Positions 28,166 to 38,493 are shown, numbered from the stretch's first letter. The stretch is 64,000 bases of DNA from Dickeya lacustris (GCF_029635795.1 NZ_CP114280.1:4303774-4367773); one strand, 5' to 3'. Translations and numbers: made by a program. The notes: generated by a model not told the origin, from the letters alone.

Positions 28166-29863
28166 TCAGAACGAGGTGCGTTTGTAGGTACGGTACTGCG
28201 CCTGCCAGAAATTATGGCCGATGGCTTTCACCAGCGCATCTTCAGAGGTCAACTCAGCCACGCCTTGCAATTGGGCGGCTTTTGCCACTTCCAGCGCAAT
28301 GTACTTGGAAACGGACTGAATATCGCTGACTTCCGGCAGCAGGGCCCCTTCGCCTTTGGAGGCCAGCGGGGAACAATCCGCCAGCGCGCGGCTGGACGCC
28401 ATCAACATGCCGTCGGTGATGCGTTTTGCGCCACTGGCCAGCACGCCCAATCCGATACCCGGGAAAATATACGAGTTATTACACTGCGCGATAGGGTAGA
28501 CCTTATCTTTATACTGCACGGGCGCAAACGGGCTGCCTGTCGCCACCAGCGCGGCACCATCCGTCCAGCGGATAATATCTTCCGGGCGGGCTTCGACGCG
28601 CGATGTCGGGTTTGACAGCGGCATCACGATAGGCCGTGGGCAGTGGCGGTGCATTTCACGGATAATCTCTTCCGTGAACAGACCCGGCTGACCGGAAACG
28701 CCAATCAGAATGGTCGGTTTCGCATTGCGCATCACATCCATCAGCGAAATGGCATCGCTGTTAACATCCCAGGCGCTGAGGCTGTCACTTTTCTGCACCA
28801 GTTTGCTCTGGAAATCGAGCAGATTAGGCAGCTTGTCCGTGAGCAGGCCGAAGCGATCCACCATGAATACGCGGGCGCGCGCTTCTTCATCGCTCAACCC
28901 TTCTGATTTCATCTGAGCAATAATCTGCTCGGCAATACCGCAGCCAGCGGAACCCGCACCCAGGAAGGTGACGGTTTGATCGCGCAATTGGCTACCGGCA
29001 GCACGGCTGGCGGCAATCAAACTACCGAGCGCCACGGCGGCGGTGCCCTGGATATCATCATTGAAGCTACAGAGTTCATCGCGGTAGCGGTTTAACAGCG
29101 GCATCGCGTTGCTCTGGGCGAAATCTTCGAACTGAAGCAGCACGTTGGGCCAGCGACGTTTGACTGCCTGAATAAAGTCATCCACGAAGGCATAGTATTC
29201 ATCACCGGTAATACGCGGGTGACGCCAGCCCATGTAGAGCGGGTCGTTCAGGCGCTGCGGATTGTTGGTGCCGACATCCAGTACCACGGGCAGGGTATAG
29301 GCAGGGCTAATGCCGCCACATGCGGTATATAACGATAATTTACCGATAGGAATCCCCATGCCGCCGATGCCCTGATCGCCAAGGCCGAGAATACGCTCAC
29401 CGTCGGTTACGACGATGACTTTTACGTTCTGTTTGGTGGCGTTTTGCAGCATGTCATCGATGTGTTCACGGTTCGGATAAGAGATGAACAGACCACGAGC
29501 GCGGCGGTAAATATCGGAGAAGTGTTCGCAAGCAGCACCGACCGTTGGCGTATAAATGATAGGCATCATTTCGCTCAGGTGGGTTTCCAACAGGCGGTAG
29601 AACAGGGTTTCATTCGTGTCCTGAATGTTGCGCAGGTACACATGTTTTTCCATATCGTTTTTGAATTCCTGATACTGCCGCCAGGCTCGCTCGGCCTGTT
29701 CTTCAATCGTTTCTACCGCTTCGGGCAACAGACCGTGCAGGTTAAACTGGGCGCGTTCTGCGTCACTAAAGGCGCTGCCTTTATTCAGCAGAGGAAATTC
29801 AAGCAGGATAGGGCCCGCGTAGGGGATATACAGAGGACGTTTACTTTCGTATTCCAATTCCAT
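28166..29863 (-). CDS. maeA: NAD-dependent malic enzyme
   Basis: 565 residues, exactly the length of E. coli MaeA (SfcA). The conserved tyrosine region is [21 protein letters not shown], followed by [20 protein letters not shown], the metal-binding EDFAQSNA segment, and the NAD-binding [19 protein letters not shown]. It decarboxylates malate to pyruvate, linking the TCA cycle to gluconeogenic or acetyl-CoA supply. It is cytoplasmic and apparently monocistronic, with its own terminator. Confidence 0.96.
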   Translation of the reverse strand: MELEYESKRPLYIPYAGPILLEFPLLNKGSAFSDAERAQFNLHGLLPEAVETIEEQAERAWRQYQEFKNDMEKHVYLRNIQDTNETLFYRLLETHLSEMMPIIYTPTVGAACEHFSDIYRRARGLFISYPNREHIDDMLQNATKQNVKVIVVTDGERILGLGDQGIGGMGIPIGKLSLYTACGGISPAYTLPVVLDVGTNNPQRLNDPLYMGWRHPRITGDEYYAFVDDFIQAVKRRWPNVLLQFEDFAQSNAMPLLNRYRDELCSFNDDIQGTAAVALGSLIAASRAAGSQLRDQTVTFLGAGSAGCGIAEQIIAQMKSEGLSDEEARARVFMVDRFGLLTDKLPNLLDFQSKLVQKSDSLSAWDVNSDAISLMDVMRNAKPTILIGVSGQPGLFTEEIIREMHRHCPRPIVMPLSNPTSRVEARPEDIIRWTDGAALVATGSPFAPVQYKDKVYPIAQCNNSYIFPGIGLGVLASGAKRITDGMLMASSRALADCSPLASKGEGALLPEVSDIQSVSKYIALEVAKAAQLQGVAELTSEDALVKAIGHNFWQAQYRTYKRTSF

Positions 29864-30220
29864 GACGTTTGACTCTTTCGGTAGCTGGTGGGTAGCTGAA
29901 ATCGGCTCAGAGAACCAAGGAAGCGATAGGATGGGGGCGATCTTAAAGTACCCAGAAAATATGTACAGGGATTGTTAATTAAAATAATTACAGATGACTT
30001 GCATATAAAAAATGTGTGGGAGAAATCACATATTATCTGGCTTGCGCCGCGATTTTAGCGGCACGTTTCTTCTTCTCTTCTTCTCTTCTTCTTGCATGGT
30101 GAGAGCAAGACCCCTCGGCGTCGCCGACAGGTATCTTGCTCGACCGTCGCTTGCGTGCGCGCATCGTCCTGCTAGCGCGCACGGTGAGACCAGAGGGGAG
30201 GCTATCGCTTCGCGGCGACG
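29864..30220. other. Spacer with CTT microsatellite and GC-rich tail
   Basis: About 357 bases between maeA and the end of cdd. The part next to maeA (29864-30060) should contain the maeA promoter. At about 30067-30095 a run of CTT/TCTTC units (TTCTTCTTCTCTTCTTCTC) forms a microsatellite. The GC-rich rest (30100-30220) has no coding frame that I accept. Confidence 0.5.
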
Positions 30221-31117
30221 CTAGCCTGAAATCACCGCCAGCTCACGGCGCAGCGCCTGGCAACCCAACGAGGCCAGTAACGGTTGCGCCAGGCTCCACT
30301 GACTTAATGCGCCATGCTCCGTTTCAACCAGAACGGCCTGCTGAATGCGGGCAAAAGACTCCCCGGCCAGATTGACGAGGTTTAACGCGGCCTGTAGCGG
30401 AGGCAGGCTGGGGTTGAAGGCGGCATTTTCCGCATAACAACCGCTGTAGGTGTTGCCCGATGCGGTTTGTAGCGCTATTCCGCTGAAGGCTTTGCTGTAT
30501 GGCGCGTGGCTGCGGTTTGCCGCCATCAGTGCTAACTGCACCAGCGGACTGTCGCTTTCGAGTGTCAGCCGGTTATCAATCTTATCCATTAACAGCGTGG
30601 TGATAGCCAGATCGCGCGGGCCAAACGCATCGGGCAGGTAGTGGCCGAGCGGAGCGGCGTCCCGGCCGGGCAGACAGATGCGTAAACCCGGCGCGCTGTT
30701 AAGTTCATTCATAAACTGGCGGCAGTGCCCACAGGGGGTGTAGTTAACCGTAACGGCGCGCAGCGCCGGTTCATGGCGCAACCAGGCATGGCTGATGGCG
30801 CTTTGTTCGGCGTGAACGGTCTGTTGCAGCGGTTGTCCGGCAAATTCCATATTGGCACCCCAGTAGAAGGCACCACTAACGCCCTGAGCAATCGCGCCAA
30901 CGTGAAAGTTGGATACCGGCGTTACGGCGCAGGCTGCGGCAAGGGGGAGGAGCGCAAAAGCCAGCGCATCGGCATCGAGCCCACACTGCGCGCACAACTG
31001 CGCCACCTCCTCGGCACTGAGCATGGCGGCAAAATCCTCCCGCGCCAAGATGGGTTCCAGCGCCTGTTGTAGCGTTGCGGGCAGTGTGGTGAAAGCGTCA
31101 TGAAAGCGTACTTGCAT
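30221..31117 (-). CDS. cdd: Cytidine deaminase
   Basis: 298 residues, the two-domain enterobacterial form (about 294 in E. coli). The catalytic zinc site is in [14 protein letters not shown] (HAE) and [12 protein letters not shown] (PCxxC). The C-terminal pseudo-catalytic domain contains the conserved [21 protein letters not shown]. It deaminates cytidine and deoxycytidine for pyrimidine salvage, in the cytoplasm. A CRP-type site lies upstream; in E. coli cdd is controlled by CRP and CytR and sits next to yohJK, as here. Confidence 0.97.
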   Translation of the reverse strand: MQVRFHDAFTTLPATLQQALEPILAREDFAAMLSAEEVAQLCAQCGLDADALAFALLPLAAACAVTPVSNFHVGAIAQGVSGAFYWGANMEFAGQPLQQTVHAEQSAISHAWLRHEPALRAVTVNYTPCGHCRQFMNELNSAPGLRICLPGRDAAPLGHYLPDAFGPRDLAITTLLMDKIDNRLTLESDSPLVQLALMAANRSHAPYSKAFSGIALQTASGNTYSGCYAENAAFNPSLPPLQAALNLVNLAGESFARIQQAVLVETEHGALSQWSLAQPLLASLGCQALRRELAVISG

Positions 31118-31516
31118 GGTGGCCTCTCTTCAGCGGTTTTCAGGTACAAAACGTAAAACGTGGTCGAGGGTGTAACAGACGACTGCGTTTTTAATGGTGG
31201 CAGGCGCGCTCTGCGCCGCGCATGTTCAGCACGGTGGCTGTGTGCTCTCTCTTTTTACGCAGTCTGGTGGGATCTGCGCTAAACGAATGTGATTTTTATC
31301 ACTTTTATAATGCAATCAATGAAAAATAAATCACAAATGCGAGATGTTTCGCAGGTTTTGGCCGCTGTGGTGAGCGAAAGCGCAATCAGAAGAGGGGCAG
31401 ACGAGCGCAGCGCGCAGGCCAGAAGCGATCGTGTCAGAGGCGTCGGGCCAGACGCTATCTGGCCAGAAGAGAGCACAAGGGGCTTTGCCGTGCCCCTTGC
31501 GGGTGTTGACGGAGGG
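31118..31516. other. cdd promoter region and yohK 3' flank
   Basis: About 400 bases. The right part holds a GC-rich hairpin downstream of yohK (AAGGGGC ... GCCCCTT at about 31473-31499). The middle has the CRP-like site. The stretch beside cdd is a long untranslated leader without any obvious ORF. Confidence 0.5.
31288..31303. promoter_or_regulatory. Likely CRP-binding site upstream of cdd
   Basis: TGTGATTTTTATCACT fits the CRP consensus TGTGA-N6-TCACA with one mismatch, in an AT-rich context. It is about 170-185 bases upstream of the cdd start. The position is far for a class I/II site unless the transcript leader is long; CytR co-regulation, known in E. coli, could involve a second site that I did not identify. 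Confidence 0.7.
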
Positions 31517-32215
31517 TTAGCCTGCCATTAAGCGCAAAATAACCGGAAACAGAAACGGCGCAATCAGTGACGTGATGATGCCGCATATCACCAGCGCCAG
31601 CGAGCTAAAGGCACCTTCCTGAAAATCGACTTCGGCACAGCGGGCGGTTCCCAGCGCGTGGGAGGCCGTCCCCATTGCCAGACCACGGGCAGACTTGGCG
31701 CGAATATTCAGGCGATTAAACAGCGCATGGCCAAACACGGCACCGAGAATACCCACCAGAATCACGCACATGGCGCTGATGGCAGGAATACCGCCGATGG
31801 ATGAGGCAACGGCCATCGCAATCGGTGTGGTGACGGATTTCGGTAAAACCGATGCGGCAATTTCCCGCGAAGCGCCTAACCAGAGCGCAATGACCGTACC
31901 GGAAATAATGGCGGTGACGCTGCCGATAAAACAGATACTGATGATGGATTTCCAGCGGGCGCGAATTTGATGCAACTGCTCATAGAGCGGGAAGGCGAGC
32001 GCGACAACCGCCGGCTGGAGCAGGCTGTTGAGCGATGCGCTGCCCTGAAAGTAGTGATCATACGGGATATCCAGTACCAGCAGCAGCGGAATAATCACCA
32101 GCATCGATACCAGTAGCGGGTTCAACAGCGGCATTTTCAAGCGTAATGCCAGATGACGGGCGCAGAAAAATACCACCAGCGTCAGCGGTAATGACCACCA
32201 GATAAAGTGCATCAT
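31517..32215 (-). CDS. yohK: CidB/LrgB-family inner-membrane protein YohK
   Basis: 232 residues, hydrophobic, of the LrgB/CidB family (about 231 in E. coli YohK). It contains the conserved [18 protein letters not shown], the [17 protein letters not shown] motif and the [14 protein letters not shown] segment near the end. The family is linked to murein-hydrolase export control in Gram-positives, and plant relatives export glycolate. The role in enterobacteria is uncertain. Its start overlaps the yohJ stop by four bases, indicating translational coupling. Confidence 0.93.
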   Translation of the reverse strand: MMHFIWWSLPLTLVVFFCARHLALRLKMPLLNPLLVSMLVIIPLLLVLDIPYDHYFQGSASLNSLLQPAVVALAFPLYEQLHQIRARWKSIISICFIGSVTAIISGTVIALWLGASREIAASVLPKSVTTPIAMAVASSIGGIPAISAMCVILVGILGAVFGHALFNRLNIRAKSARGLAMGTASHALGTARCAEVDFQEGAFSSLALVICGIITSLIAPFLFPVILRLMAG

Positions 32216-32625
32216 TTTTCGTTGTCCTCATGCTCTTTCACGGCGGCATGCCCGGCTTTGTTATCACGGTGCATCATTTGGGTGGTGTAGCCCACGACAA
32301 TCATCACAATAACGGTGCTGATAAGACAAGAGACGACGATCGGGCCAAACTGACTGCGCACCAGATCGTAATAATTCATGACGCCAACGCCTATCGGCAC
32401 AAACAGCAAGGCCATGTAGCGTAAAAAGAGATGACAACCCGGTTTAACCCAGCGAGCGGGCAGAATTTGCGAGGCCAGCAGTGCAAATAACATCAACATG
32501 CCGAGAATGCTGCCGGGAATGGTGATGGGTAAGAGCGCAGAGAGCGCGTTGCCTGCCAGCAGGCAAAGATAAATAACAGCAAATGCGCGTAGGTATTGCC
32601 AACACAGCGTAATGAAATAAGGCAT
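32212..32625 (-). CDS. yohJ: CidA/LrgA-family holin-like protein YohJ
   Basis: 137 residues with four hydrophobic segments, matching YohJ/LrgA/CidA (about 132 in E. coli). Diagnostic stretches are [19 protein letters not shown] and [21 protein letters not shown]. It pairs with YohK, with a four-base overlap. LrgA-type proteins are holin-like and act together with LrgB in the inner membrane. The C-terminal tail is charged and somewhat longer than in E. coli. Confidence 0.93.
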   Translation of the reverse strand: MPYFITLCWQYLRAFAVIYLCLLAGNALSALLPITIPGSILGMLMLFALLASQILPARWVKPGCHLFLRYMALLFVPIGVGVMNYYDLVRSQFGPIVVSCLISTVIVMIVVGYTTQMMHRDNKAGHAAVKEHEDNEK

Positions 32626-32687
32626 AAAGAGGCGTCCTGTTAAACCGTGCGTCTGATAATAACGCTAATGGCTGCGCTGTGCTATGC

Positions 32688-32752
32688 GTCACAAAACCGT
32701 GTCACAAAACCGTGTGATAAAGCTGTGTCACAAAACGTTATCACATCATGGC
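32688..32752. repeat. Degenerate 13-bp tandem repeat upstream of yohJ
   Basis: About five 13-base units: GCGTCACAAAACC, GTGTCACAAAACC, GTGTGATAAAGCT, GTGTCACAAAACG, TTATCACATCATG. The first two differ by one base. The block also contains an inverted pair GTGATAA ... TTATCAC about 17 bases apart. It lies in the presumed yohJ promoter region and could place several TCACA-type half sites on one helix face, but a CRP site with correct spacing is not present. Confidence 0.7.
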
Positions 32753-32858
32753 GATGCGCCAGAGATGAGCGAGTGGGCTCGCCGGGTTTGGCGTCATGGC
32801 CGGCTGATGGCATGACAACAGCCAGACGCGCCGTACAGGGCGGCAAGCTCCCGGCAGG

Positions 32859-32903
32859 GCCGGGAGCGAGAGGGCCGGGAGCGAGAGGGCCGGGAGCGAG
32901 AGG
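32859..32903. repeat. Three perfect 15-bp repeats of a hairpin arm
   Basis: The unit GCCGGGAGCGAGAGG occurs three times without change, immediately after the bgxA stop codon. Upstream at 32849-32858 lies CTCCCGGCAG, complementary to CCGGGAG of each unit. Any of the three copies can therefore pair with the same left arm, giving alternative hairpins at the 3' end of the bgxA transcript. Confidence 0.85.
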
Positions 32904-32904
32904 G

Positions 32905-34869
32905 TTAGTGCGGTAAGCCGTAGCCGAAGGGGAATAAGGGGGCCTGGCTGTCGTAGGGAACATCCGGCTGTTGTTTTCGCACCGCCTGCATCGAGGAGGG
33001 CAGCTCAAACGGCAGCCTTGCCTGATAAGCGGCGCCAGAGGTCAGCCGGTCAAGCAGGACGCGATCGCTGATCCCAAAGTTGGCAATCAGCGCCCGGGTT
33101 TTGCCGGTGATGTTGGTCAGAATGGCAGGGCGCTCCATGTAGACCGTGACCAGCGTCGGCACCTTGGCGCTGGCGCTCACGATGGCCTGATAGTCGGCAT
33201 TATCAGGGCTGAAGGCCAGTGAGCCTTCGTGGTGTCGGCTGCCGAAGAAAAAGTTCTTATGCGGTTGTTCATACGGGGTTCGGGTACGAATTAATGCAAT
33301 ATCTGCTTGTTCTGGCGTTGCGACGACGTTAAAGCCAGCCGCGCGTGCGGTGGCGCTATCGATACCGTACAACCACACGTTGCTGCCTTTACGCAGCGGC
33401 AAGAGATTGTTGTTTTGCAACAAGACCAGCGCGCGAGCCTGTGTGGTGTCGGCCAATTGCTGCCAGTCTGTTTTGCCGACCAGCGCATCGGCCTGTGCCG
33501 GGTCAACATAAGGGCGCTCGAACAGGCCAGTCTGGAATTTTTGTTTTAAAATGCGCTTCACCGAGGCATCCAGTCGTGCTTCGCTGATCTGGCCCTCTTG
33601 CACGGCATTCACCAGCACGGCGGAGTCGGTAACGCCGCCGAACTGATCGATACCCGCATTCACGGCTTTGACGAAGCGAGCCGACGGCGTCAGGCGTTCT
33701 ACCCCCCACGGCATACCGCGTGGCACCGGTTTTTCGCCCGCTTTGACGCCAGTAAGACAGTCGTCTTTACAGTCGTTGGTGATAAGCCAGTCACTGAGGA
33801 TGACACCGTCAAACCCATACTGACCGCGTAACAAATCGGTGAGCAAAAAGCGGTTAAAACCAGCGCCGACGGGCTCAATCGGCTTACCATGCCAACTGGC
33901 GTGACGCAAAATCGAATACGTTGGCATGATAGCGGCGGCATGCGCTTCAAATGCGCCAGTAAACGGGTCGATATGCTGTTGTAGGGTATTGGCGCGGAAC
34001 TGGGCGTATTTGCCATAGGCGTTGTGGCTGTCCCACCCTTCTTTTGCCGCACCATAGCCCACCCAATGTTTCACCACGGAAACGACGCTTTGGCTATTTA
34101 GGCCATTGCCGCCGTTTTGCATACCGGTGACATAGCCGCGTACCATGCGTTTGGTGAGTTCGGGGTCTTCGCCAAAGGTGCCGTCGATACGCGGCCAGCG
34201 GGGTTCGCTGGATAAATCCGCCTGCGGCGATAGCGCTTCGGTAATGCCGACGGCGCGGTATTCCTGACGCACGATATCGGCATACTGGCGCACCAGTGCT
34301 TCATCGCCAATGGCGGCAAGCCCCAACGTTTCCGGCCATTTACTGAATTTTCCCACCGAGACACTGACGCCCACCAGCGACTGGAAAGAGCTGCGCGGGT
34401 CGGTGCTGATGGTAATCGGAATACCCAGTCGGGTTTGTTCCGCTAGCTGCTGTAATTTGTTGTTTTCCTCGGCCATCTGCGCCGGATTATCGCCGGAAAG
34501 CCGGGTAATAAAACTGTTGACGTAGCGATCGGCAATCATGATTTTTGCCGCATTGAGATCATACTGAGTACCCGCACCGGTGACGCTGCCTGCCGTTGGC
34601 GCGGAGCCGTGCATCATGACGCCTGCTTTTTCTGCCAGCGTCATACGTGAGACCAAATCCACCGCCCGCTCTGCCGCAGGCAGTCGCCAGTCTTCATAAG
34701 GGTTCAGTTGTCCGTCGCGGTTCAGGTCTTTAAATGTCAGCCCGTTGACCCTGATCATCGGTGCGCCACGGCTATCGAGCACGGCCTGTTGTACTGCGCT
34801 TGCCAGAGGGGAAAACAGTAAGGGTAGCGCGATGAGCAGCGCTTTAGGGGATATCGCACTTTTTTCCAT
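32905..34869 (-). CDS. bgxA: Periplasmic family 3 beta-glucosidase/xylosidase
   Basis: 654 residues from ATG 34869; an upstream ATG adds 17 residues before what is clearly a signal peptide (KALLIALPLLFSPLASA). This length agrees with BgxA of Erwinia (Dickeya) chrysanthemi. GH3 features: RMTLAEKAGVMMHG near the N-terminus, the nucleophile region GFDGVILSDWL with Asp, and KHWVGYGA. The C-terminal (alpha/beta) sandwich starts near residue 430. It hydrolyses beta-glucosides and possibly xylosides from plant cell walls in the periplasm. No C-terminal fibronectin domain is visible, as in other BgxA-type enzymes. Confidence 0.9.
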   Translation of the reverse strand: MEKSAISPKALLIALPLLFSPLASAVQQAVLDSRGAPMIRVNGLTFKDLNRDGQLNPYEDWRLPAAERAVDLVSRMTLAEKAGVMMHGSAPTAGSVTGAGTQYDLNAAKIMIADRYVNSFITRLSGDNPAQMAEENNKLQQLAEQTRLGIPITISTDPRSSFQSLVGVSVSVGKFSKWPETLGLAAIGDEALVRQYADIVRQEYRAVGITEALSPQADLSSEPRWPRIDGTFGEDPELTKRMVRGYVTGMQNGGNGLNSQSVVSVVKHWVGYGAAKEGWDSHNAYGKYAQFRANTLQQHIDPFTGAFEAHAAAIMPTYSILRHASWHGKPIEPVGAGFNRFLLTDLLRGQYGFDGVILSDWLITNDCKDDCLTGVKAGEKPVPRGMPWGVERLTPSARFVKAVNAGIDQFGGVTDSAVLVNAVQEGQISEARLDASVKRILKQKFQTGLFERPYVDPAQADALVGKTDWQQLADTTQARALVLLQNNNLLPLRKGSNVWLYGIDSATARAAGFNVVATPEQADIALIRTRTPYEQPHKNFFFGSRHHEGSLAFSPDNADYQAIVSASAKVPTLVTVYMERPAILTNITGKTRALIANFGISDRVLLDRLTSGAAYQARLPFELPSSMQAVRKQQPDVPYDSQAPLFPFGYGLPH

Positions 34870-35206
34870 GTGTAGATTTCTCGTTATTTGAGGTGGTACA
34901 GCGGTTGCAGACAACGGCAATACCGCTTCACAGCGCCTGTGGGAAAGCGCTTGCCGTTGTCCTGCCAGAGAGGTTGTTCACGCTTGTCATTCACATGAGT
35001 CATTCACATTAGCAATTCACATCAATAGTCCACCTCAACACTAGTGCAGCCTTCAGGTGGCCTTCAAGCCAGCGGGATAGAATTCTGGATAGAGTTCAAA
35101 GAAATCGTGGATGAGAATAGCGGTGAGCGGTGCGCTGCCACCGACAGGGGGTGGCAGCCGTTATTGCGCAGTGTGTAATAAGGGGCAGCGGTGGGTCTGG
35201 TCAGGC
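34870..35206. other. bgxA promoter region
   Basis: About 340 bases between bgxA and the membrane protein gene, both leftward. It contains the 13-bp repeat block and a palindromic AGCGCTT/GGAAAGCGCTTGCC element at about 34942-34957 that resembles a LacI/GalR-type operator. No gene is seen. Confidence 0.5.
34986..35037. repeat. Degenerate 13-bp tandem repeat upstream of bgxA
   Basis: Units GTCATTCACATGA, GTCATTCACATTA, GCAATTCACATCA and ATAGTCCACCTCA in direct succession. It lies about 120 bases upstream of the bgxA ATG, within the likely promoter region. Confidence 0.75.
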
Positions 35207-35692
35207 TTAGTGGATAAAAGAGGCGAGGCTCAATAGATTCATCGTCAGTTGGTTATGCAATAACATCGCCAGCAGAATCAGGCTGGTTGACCCCATTTGG
35301 GTTAACACCGCACGGTGCAGCCGGGCGGTATGCAGTAGCCAGCCGGGTTCGCCAGGGGCGGTGGTGTCGAGTGCGGTCGTGGCCGGGTCACGCCATTTTT
35401 TTTCGGCGATAGAGTCGATAACGAAAAAGGCCACGCTCAGGACAAACCATAACTGGAATAAGCGGTGCCAGTCATCGAGCCACAACATAACGGACCCGCT
35501 TATCATCAGCAGCCAGCCTGCCACGTTGTAGAATCTGTCGGTAATGGTTAATCCACTCAGCAACAGTTGCTTTTCGGGGGGCTGTTGGCAGGATTGCAGC
35601 CGCCATGAAAGCCAGGGGGCAAACAGTAACGGGCCGGTAGCAGCCACTGCCGCCAGCGCATGCATCAATTTCATCAGATTATATTCCAGCAT
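35207..35692 (-). CDS. DUF2269-like integral membrane protein
   Basis: 161 residues with four hydrophobic segments. The N-terminal LMKLMHALAAVAATGPLLFAPW has the histidine and glycine-proline pattern of DUF2269 proteins, and there is a WLLMISGSVMLWL segment in the middle. The function of this family is not known. It is preceded by a degenerate repeat (35704-35756) and followed by about 120 bases before the bgxA regulatory region. The call is by general resemblance; a different small membrane family is possible. Confidence 0.6.
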   Translation of the reverse strand: MLEYNLMKLMHALAAVAATGPLLFAPWLSWRLQSCQQPPEKQLLLSGLTITDRFYNVAGWLLMISGSVMLWLDDWHRLFQLWFVLSVAFFVIDSIAEKKWRDPATTALDTTAPGEPGWLLHTARLHRAVLTQMGSTSLILLAMLLHNQLTMNLLSLASFIH

Positions 35693-35703
35693 GGGTTATT
35701 TCC

Positions 35704-35756
35704 TTTTTATCGTGAGCCGTGTTTTATCGTGAACGGCGTTGTAGCGTGAATCGTCG
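35704..35756. repeat. Degenerate 17-18-bp tandem repeat
   Basis: Three related units: TTTTATCGTGAGCCGTG, TTTTATCGTGAACGGCG and TTGTAGCGTGAATCGTCG, just upstream of the DUF2269-like gene. The first two share 14 of 17 bases. Confidence 0.65.
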
Positions 35757-36369
35757 TGCGCTTACGGTAACGCAGCACAGTTCAGGCGGGAATGTTCGAT
35801 AATGTCATGATATCGAATAAAAGTGACAACTCATGGGCATGAGGCGATGCTGCCATCGGCGTTCTGGTCGTGCAGCACATCGATGTTAGTCGTCGCAGAG
35901 GGCTAGCGTGTTTTTCGTCTGGGATATTGCAGAAACGCCATCGTAGCTTGCTTGCGGCTGCGCACTCGCAGTACCGCGCAGCCAGGCTACAAGTGGCCTG
36001 CCGTTCCCGGTCGCAAGCGTCCGGTGCTACCTGTGCCCCACCGTGGAGGCCTGGTTAGAACAACACTCTCTGAAAATTCGTTGAGGTTTAGCAGGACGGG
36101 GGATGGGATTGCTTCAACCTCTCAGTACGTACCGGTTTCGCCGGGCATCGGCGATTCAGCTATTCACCCCTAATTAACACCTGAATATCACCTGTTATGT
36201 CCTTCGGGCATGATTTACCGGCTACGCACTGCTCGCCAGTCTAAAAAATTACCTTCGGTATAGTCTGCTGTGAACGAGGAGCGGACATACTACTACTTCC
36301 CGTTTATAGATATTGATAGCACATGATTGTCGACCAACCTCGAAACGATTCATTCGACCAACTTGTGAT
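35757..36369. other. Long spacer, no gene recognised
   Basis: About 610 bases. Two short rightward frames exist but have no ribosome sites or recognisable products. Several imperfect palindromes (for example GCTGCGCACTCGCAGTACCG near 35957-35976) occur. I see no RNA gene that I can name. Confidence 0.45.
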
Positions 36370-37104
36370 TTACATCAGTAAAAACCCGTCAAATGCTGCC
36401 ATTGACTTTTTTCTTTCAGCAAGGAGCGAGATCTTGTCCGGCTCCGAAAGATGTGAGCCGGGCGTGGGCAGGGCAGAAGCGGTATCCTCAAGCCAACGAT
36501 GAAAAAGAACATTGCTAAAGAATTCCGGGGCCTGTGTCTTCTGTACTCGAGCCATCGCGATATGTGTAGCAATAACTGGATTGACCTTGGAATACGTGAA
36601 ACGTGAAGAGGGATGGTTTACTACGGCCACTGGCACGCTACCGGCAAGTGACCTAATCCGATTGCCGTTACGTAGGCTGAAGCAAATAATCACATCCGGA
36701 GCCAACACCTCCAGGACTTCGGTAAATGCTTTCTCACTGCGTTGCCAGACGTCTGCGGGTGGCGCAACACGGCTGCCCTGTACGAATTCCTGCAAAAAGT
36801 TGTAATAAGCAACACTGTTCCAGAACTCCTTTCTTTGTGTATCGGAGAAGCGCTTTCTGACGTTCTGAACAGCAGACATTATTAAGGTGAAATGCTTATG
36901 TCGTGAAAGCTTACCGGTTGCCAGAGGGTGCCTCTCACCCAAAGCAAGCGCCTTAACTATTTCGGGAGTGACTGTTGGACGTTCATGCTGCTTACTGCCA
37001 TAGTGAGACTCGCACACCAAAAGCATGCGTAATCCGTAAAATCCTTTCTCATAGTGGAGGCCGACCCAAGGTGCAAAGCGGACGTTACTTTTATTCATTG
37101 TCAT
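36370..37104 (-). CDS. Unknown protein, possible uracil-DNA-glycosylase superfamily
   Basis: 244 residues. I do not recognise a close family. Three segments resemble UDG-superfamily motifs: RMLLVCESHYG at about residue 26 in the place of the GE-P-G water-activating loop, a middle hydrophobic strand followed by VIICFSLRNGN, and AVVNHPSSRF at about 160 in the place of the HPS DNA-intercalating loop. The segment VAYYNFLQEFVQGSRVAPP may correspond to the usual N-x-v-K-C-x-P region. If correct it would act on DNA, but catalytic residues are not certain. It is monocistronic and isolated. Confidence 0.5.
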   Translation of the reverse strand: MTMNKSNVRFAPWVGLHYEKGFYGLRMLLVCESHYGSKQHERPTVTPEIVKALALGERHPLATGKLSRHKHFTLIMSAVQNVRKRFSDTQRKEFWNSVAYYNFLQEFVQGSRVAPPADVWQRSEKAFTEVLEVLAPDVIICFSLRNGNRIRSLAGSVPVAVVNHPSSRFTYSKVNPVIATHIAMARVQKTQAPEFFSNVLFHRWLEDTASALPTPGSHLSEPDKISLLAERKKSMAAFDGFLLM

Positions 37105-37464
37105 CCTTAGTTACTTTCTTATCAAACCATCACTGATGCCTCTAAAGTATCAGAGTTAATTTTTCTTTTTAACCGGCAATTGATTAAACGTGATGCACTT
37201 CATTATTGAGCAGCTTGACGGTCCGCTCCTGGCACTCAGCGGACGTTTGTGTACAAGAGGCGCAACAACCCTCCGCAGAGACGCGAAATCTACGGTCAAG
37301 CCATTAGACTTGATGATCGACATTCAGGCTAATGCGCAATGCTGGTGTGAAAGGTGAAGCGAAGGGCCATCAGCGGTAAAGCAAGGTTTTACCTTCGCAG
37401 GGGGCTGGCTCACTTCGCTTCATATGATGGTTGCTAACCATCATATATTTATTACATACAAGAC
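37105..37464. other. Spacer before the interrupted regulator, no gene seen
   Basis: About 360 bases, with no coding frame. It includes a hairpin-like CATATGATGGTTGC / GCAACCATCATAT (about 37420-37446) that may terminate the leftward AraC gene. Confidence 0.5.
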
Positions 37465-37575
37465 TCAGGGGGCGGGGGGCTTTTGTGTATTGAGGTAGCG
37501 GCGAGCATAGCTGGGGCTGTTGCCGGTCATGCGGCGAAACCAGTGCCCAAAGGAGTCGCTGGATGAAAACCCTAG

Positions 37576-38493
37576 GGTGTGTCCCGTAACTATTTTTTGT
37601 ACAATCAGGGACATGATTTCACCACAAAAGTCCTTTAATTTGGCTCGTTACGATTTTCCCGATGACGCCTGGGCGTTGATTTCTCCCATGCTGCCACCTG
37701 AAAGAGGCTCTTCCCGAGGCGGGCGTCCTTATTTTGCGCACAGACATGTCATGAATGGCATATTTTGGGTGCTTTGCTCTGGCGCACCCTGGCGGGACTT
37801 ACCTGAGCGTTATGGTCAATGGAAAACCATTTACAACCGCTTCAATCGGTGGTCTAAAGCCGGAATAATGAACAGCATTTTCAATAAATTACTCCAGATT
37901 CTGGATGAAAAAGCGCTGATAGACTGGGATGTTATCGCGCTGGATGGCAGTAACGTTCGCGCCCTGAAAGCGGCCGCCGGTGCGAAAAAAAACATCCCGA
38001 TGAATGCGAGGACCATGGGCTGGGTCGCTCTCGCGGCGGCTTTGGCACCAAAATCCATCTGGCGACAGATGGCACAGGATTACCACTGAGTTTTGCCTGA
38101 GCGGTGGACAGGCCCACGAAAGCCGATACGCGGAAACGTTGCTCAACCGGGTCGGGATTATCCGAAAAAGCGGGCACCTGAAATCACGTCCGAAAGCGGT
38201 GCTGGCGGATAAGGGTTATTCAGGTAAAAACCTTCGCATTCACTTGAAAATGAAAGGAATAAAAGCGGTTATTCCGTTTAAATCGAATGAGAAGGCCAGT
38301 CAGGACGGACGTCGCCCCCTCGACACGCGCCTGTACAAAAAACGCAATGTCGTGGAGCGTTGCTTTGCGATACTTAAAGAAAATCGCCGTATTGCCACCC
38401 GCTCGGAGAAAACGGCCAGAAACTACCTGAGTATGCTAAAACTGGGAGCGATCAGGTTATTTTTAAAGCGGTTGTTAAGTTAAGGGACACAGC
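37576..38493 (+). mobile_element. IS5-family (IS427-like) element, copy 1
   Basis: 918 bases with ends GGTGTGTCCCGTAAC and GTTAAGGGACACAGC, flanked by CTAG on both sides (37572-37575 and 38494-38497), a target duplication. It lies inside the AraC gene. It differs from the copy at 44750 by four single-base homopolymer length differences and is otherwise essentially identical. Confidence 0.92.
37613..38483 (+). pseudogene. IS5-family transposase (orfA/orfB), copy 1, orfB frameshifted
   Basis: OrfA (from ATG 37613, MISPQKSFNLARYDFPDDAWALI) runs intact to an A8 tract at about 37985-37992. There the heptamer A-AAA-AAC offers a canonical -1 shift into orfB (HPDECEDHGLGRSRGG). OrfB then breaks near 38090-38095, where TTTT replaces the TTTTT needed for LPLSFCLSGGQ. 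The rest, with SKNLRIHLKMKG and NVVERCFAILKENRRIATR, is normal. One missing T thus separates this copy from an active-looking gene. Confidence 0.85.

Noticed and set aside
32688..32752. CRP site upstream of yohJ
   Set aside because: Several TGTGA/TCACA half sites occur, but none has the six-base spacing.
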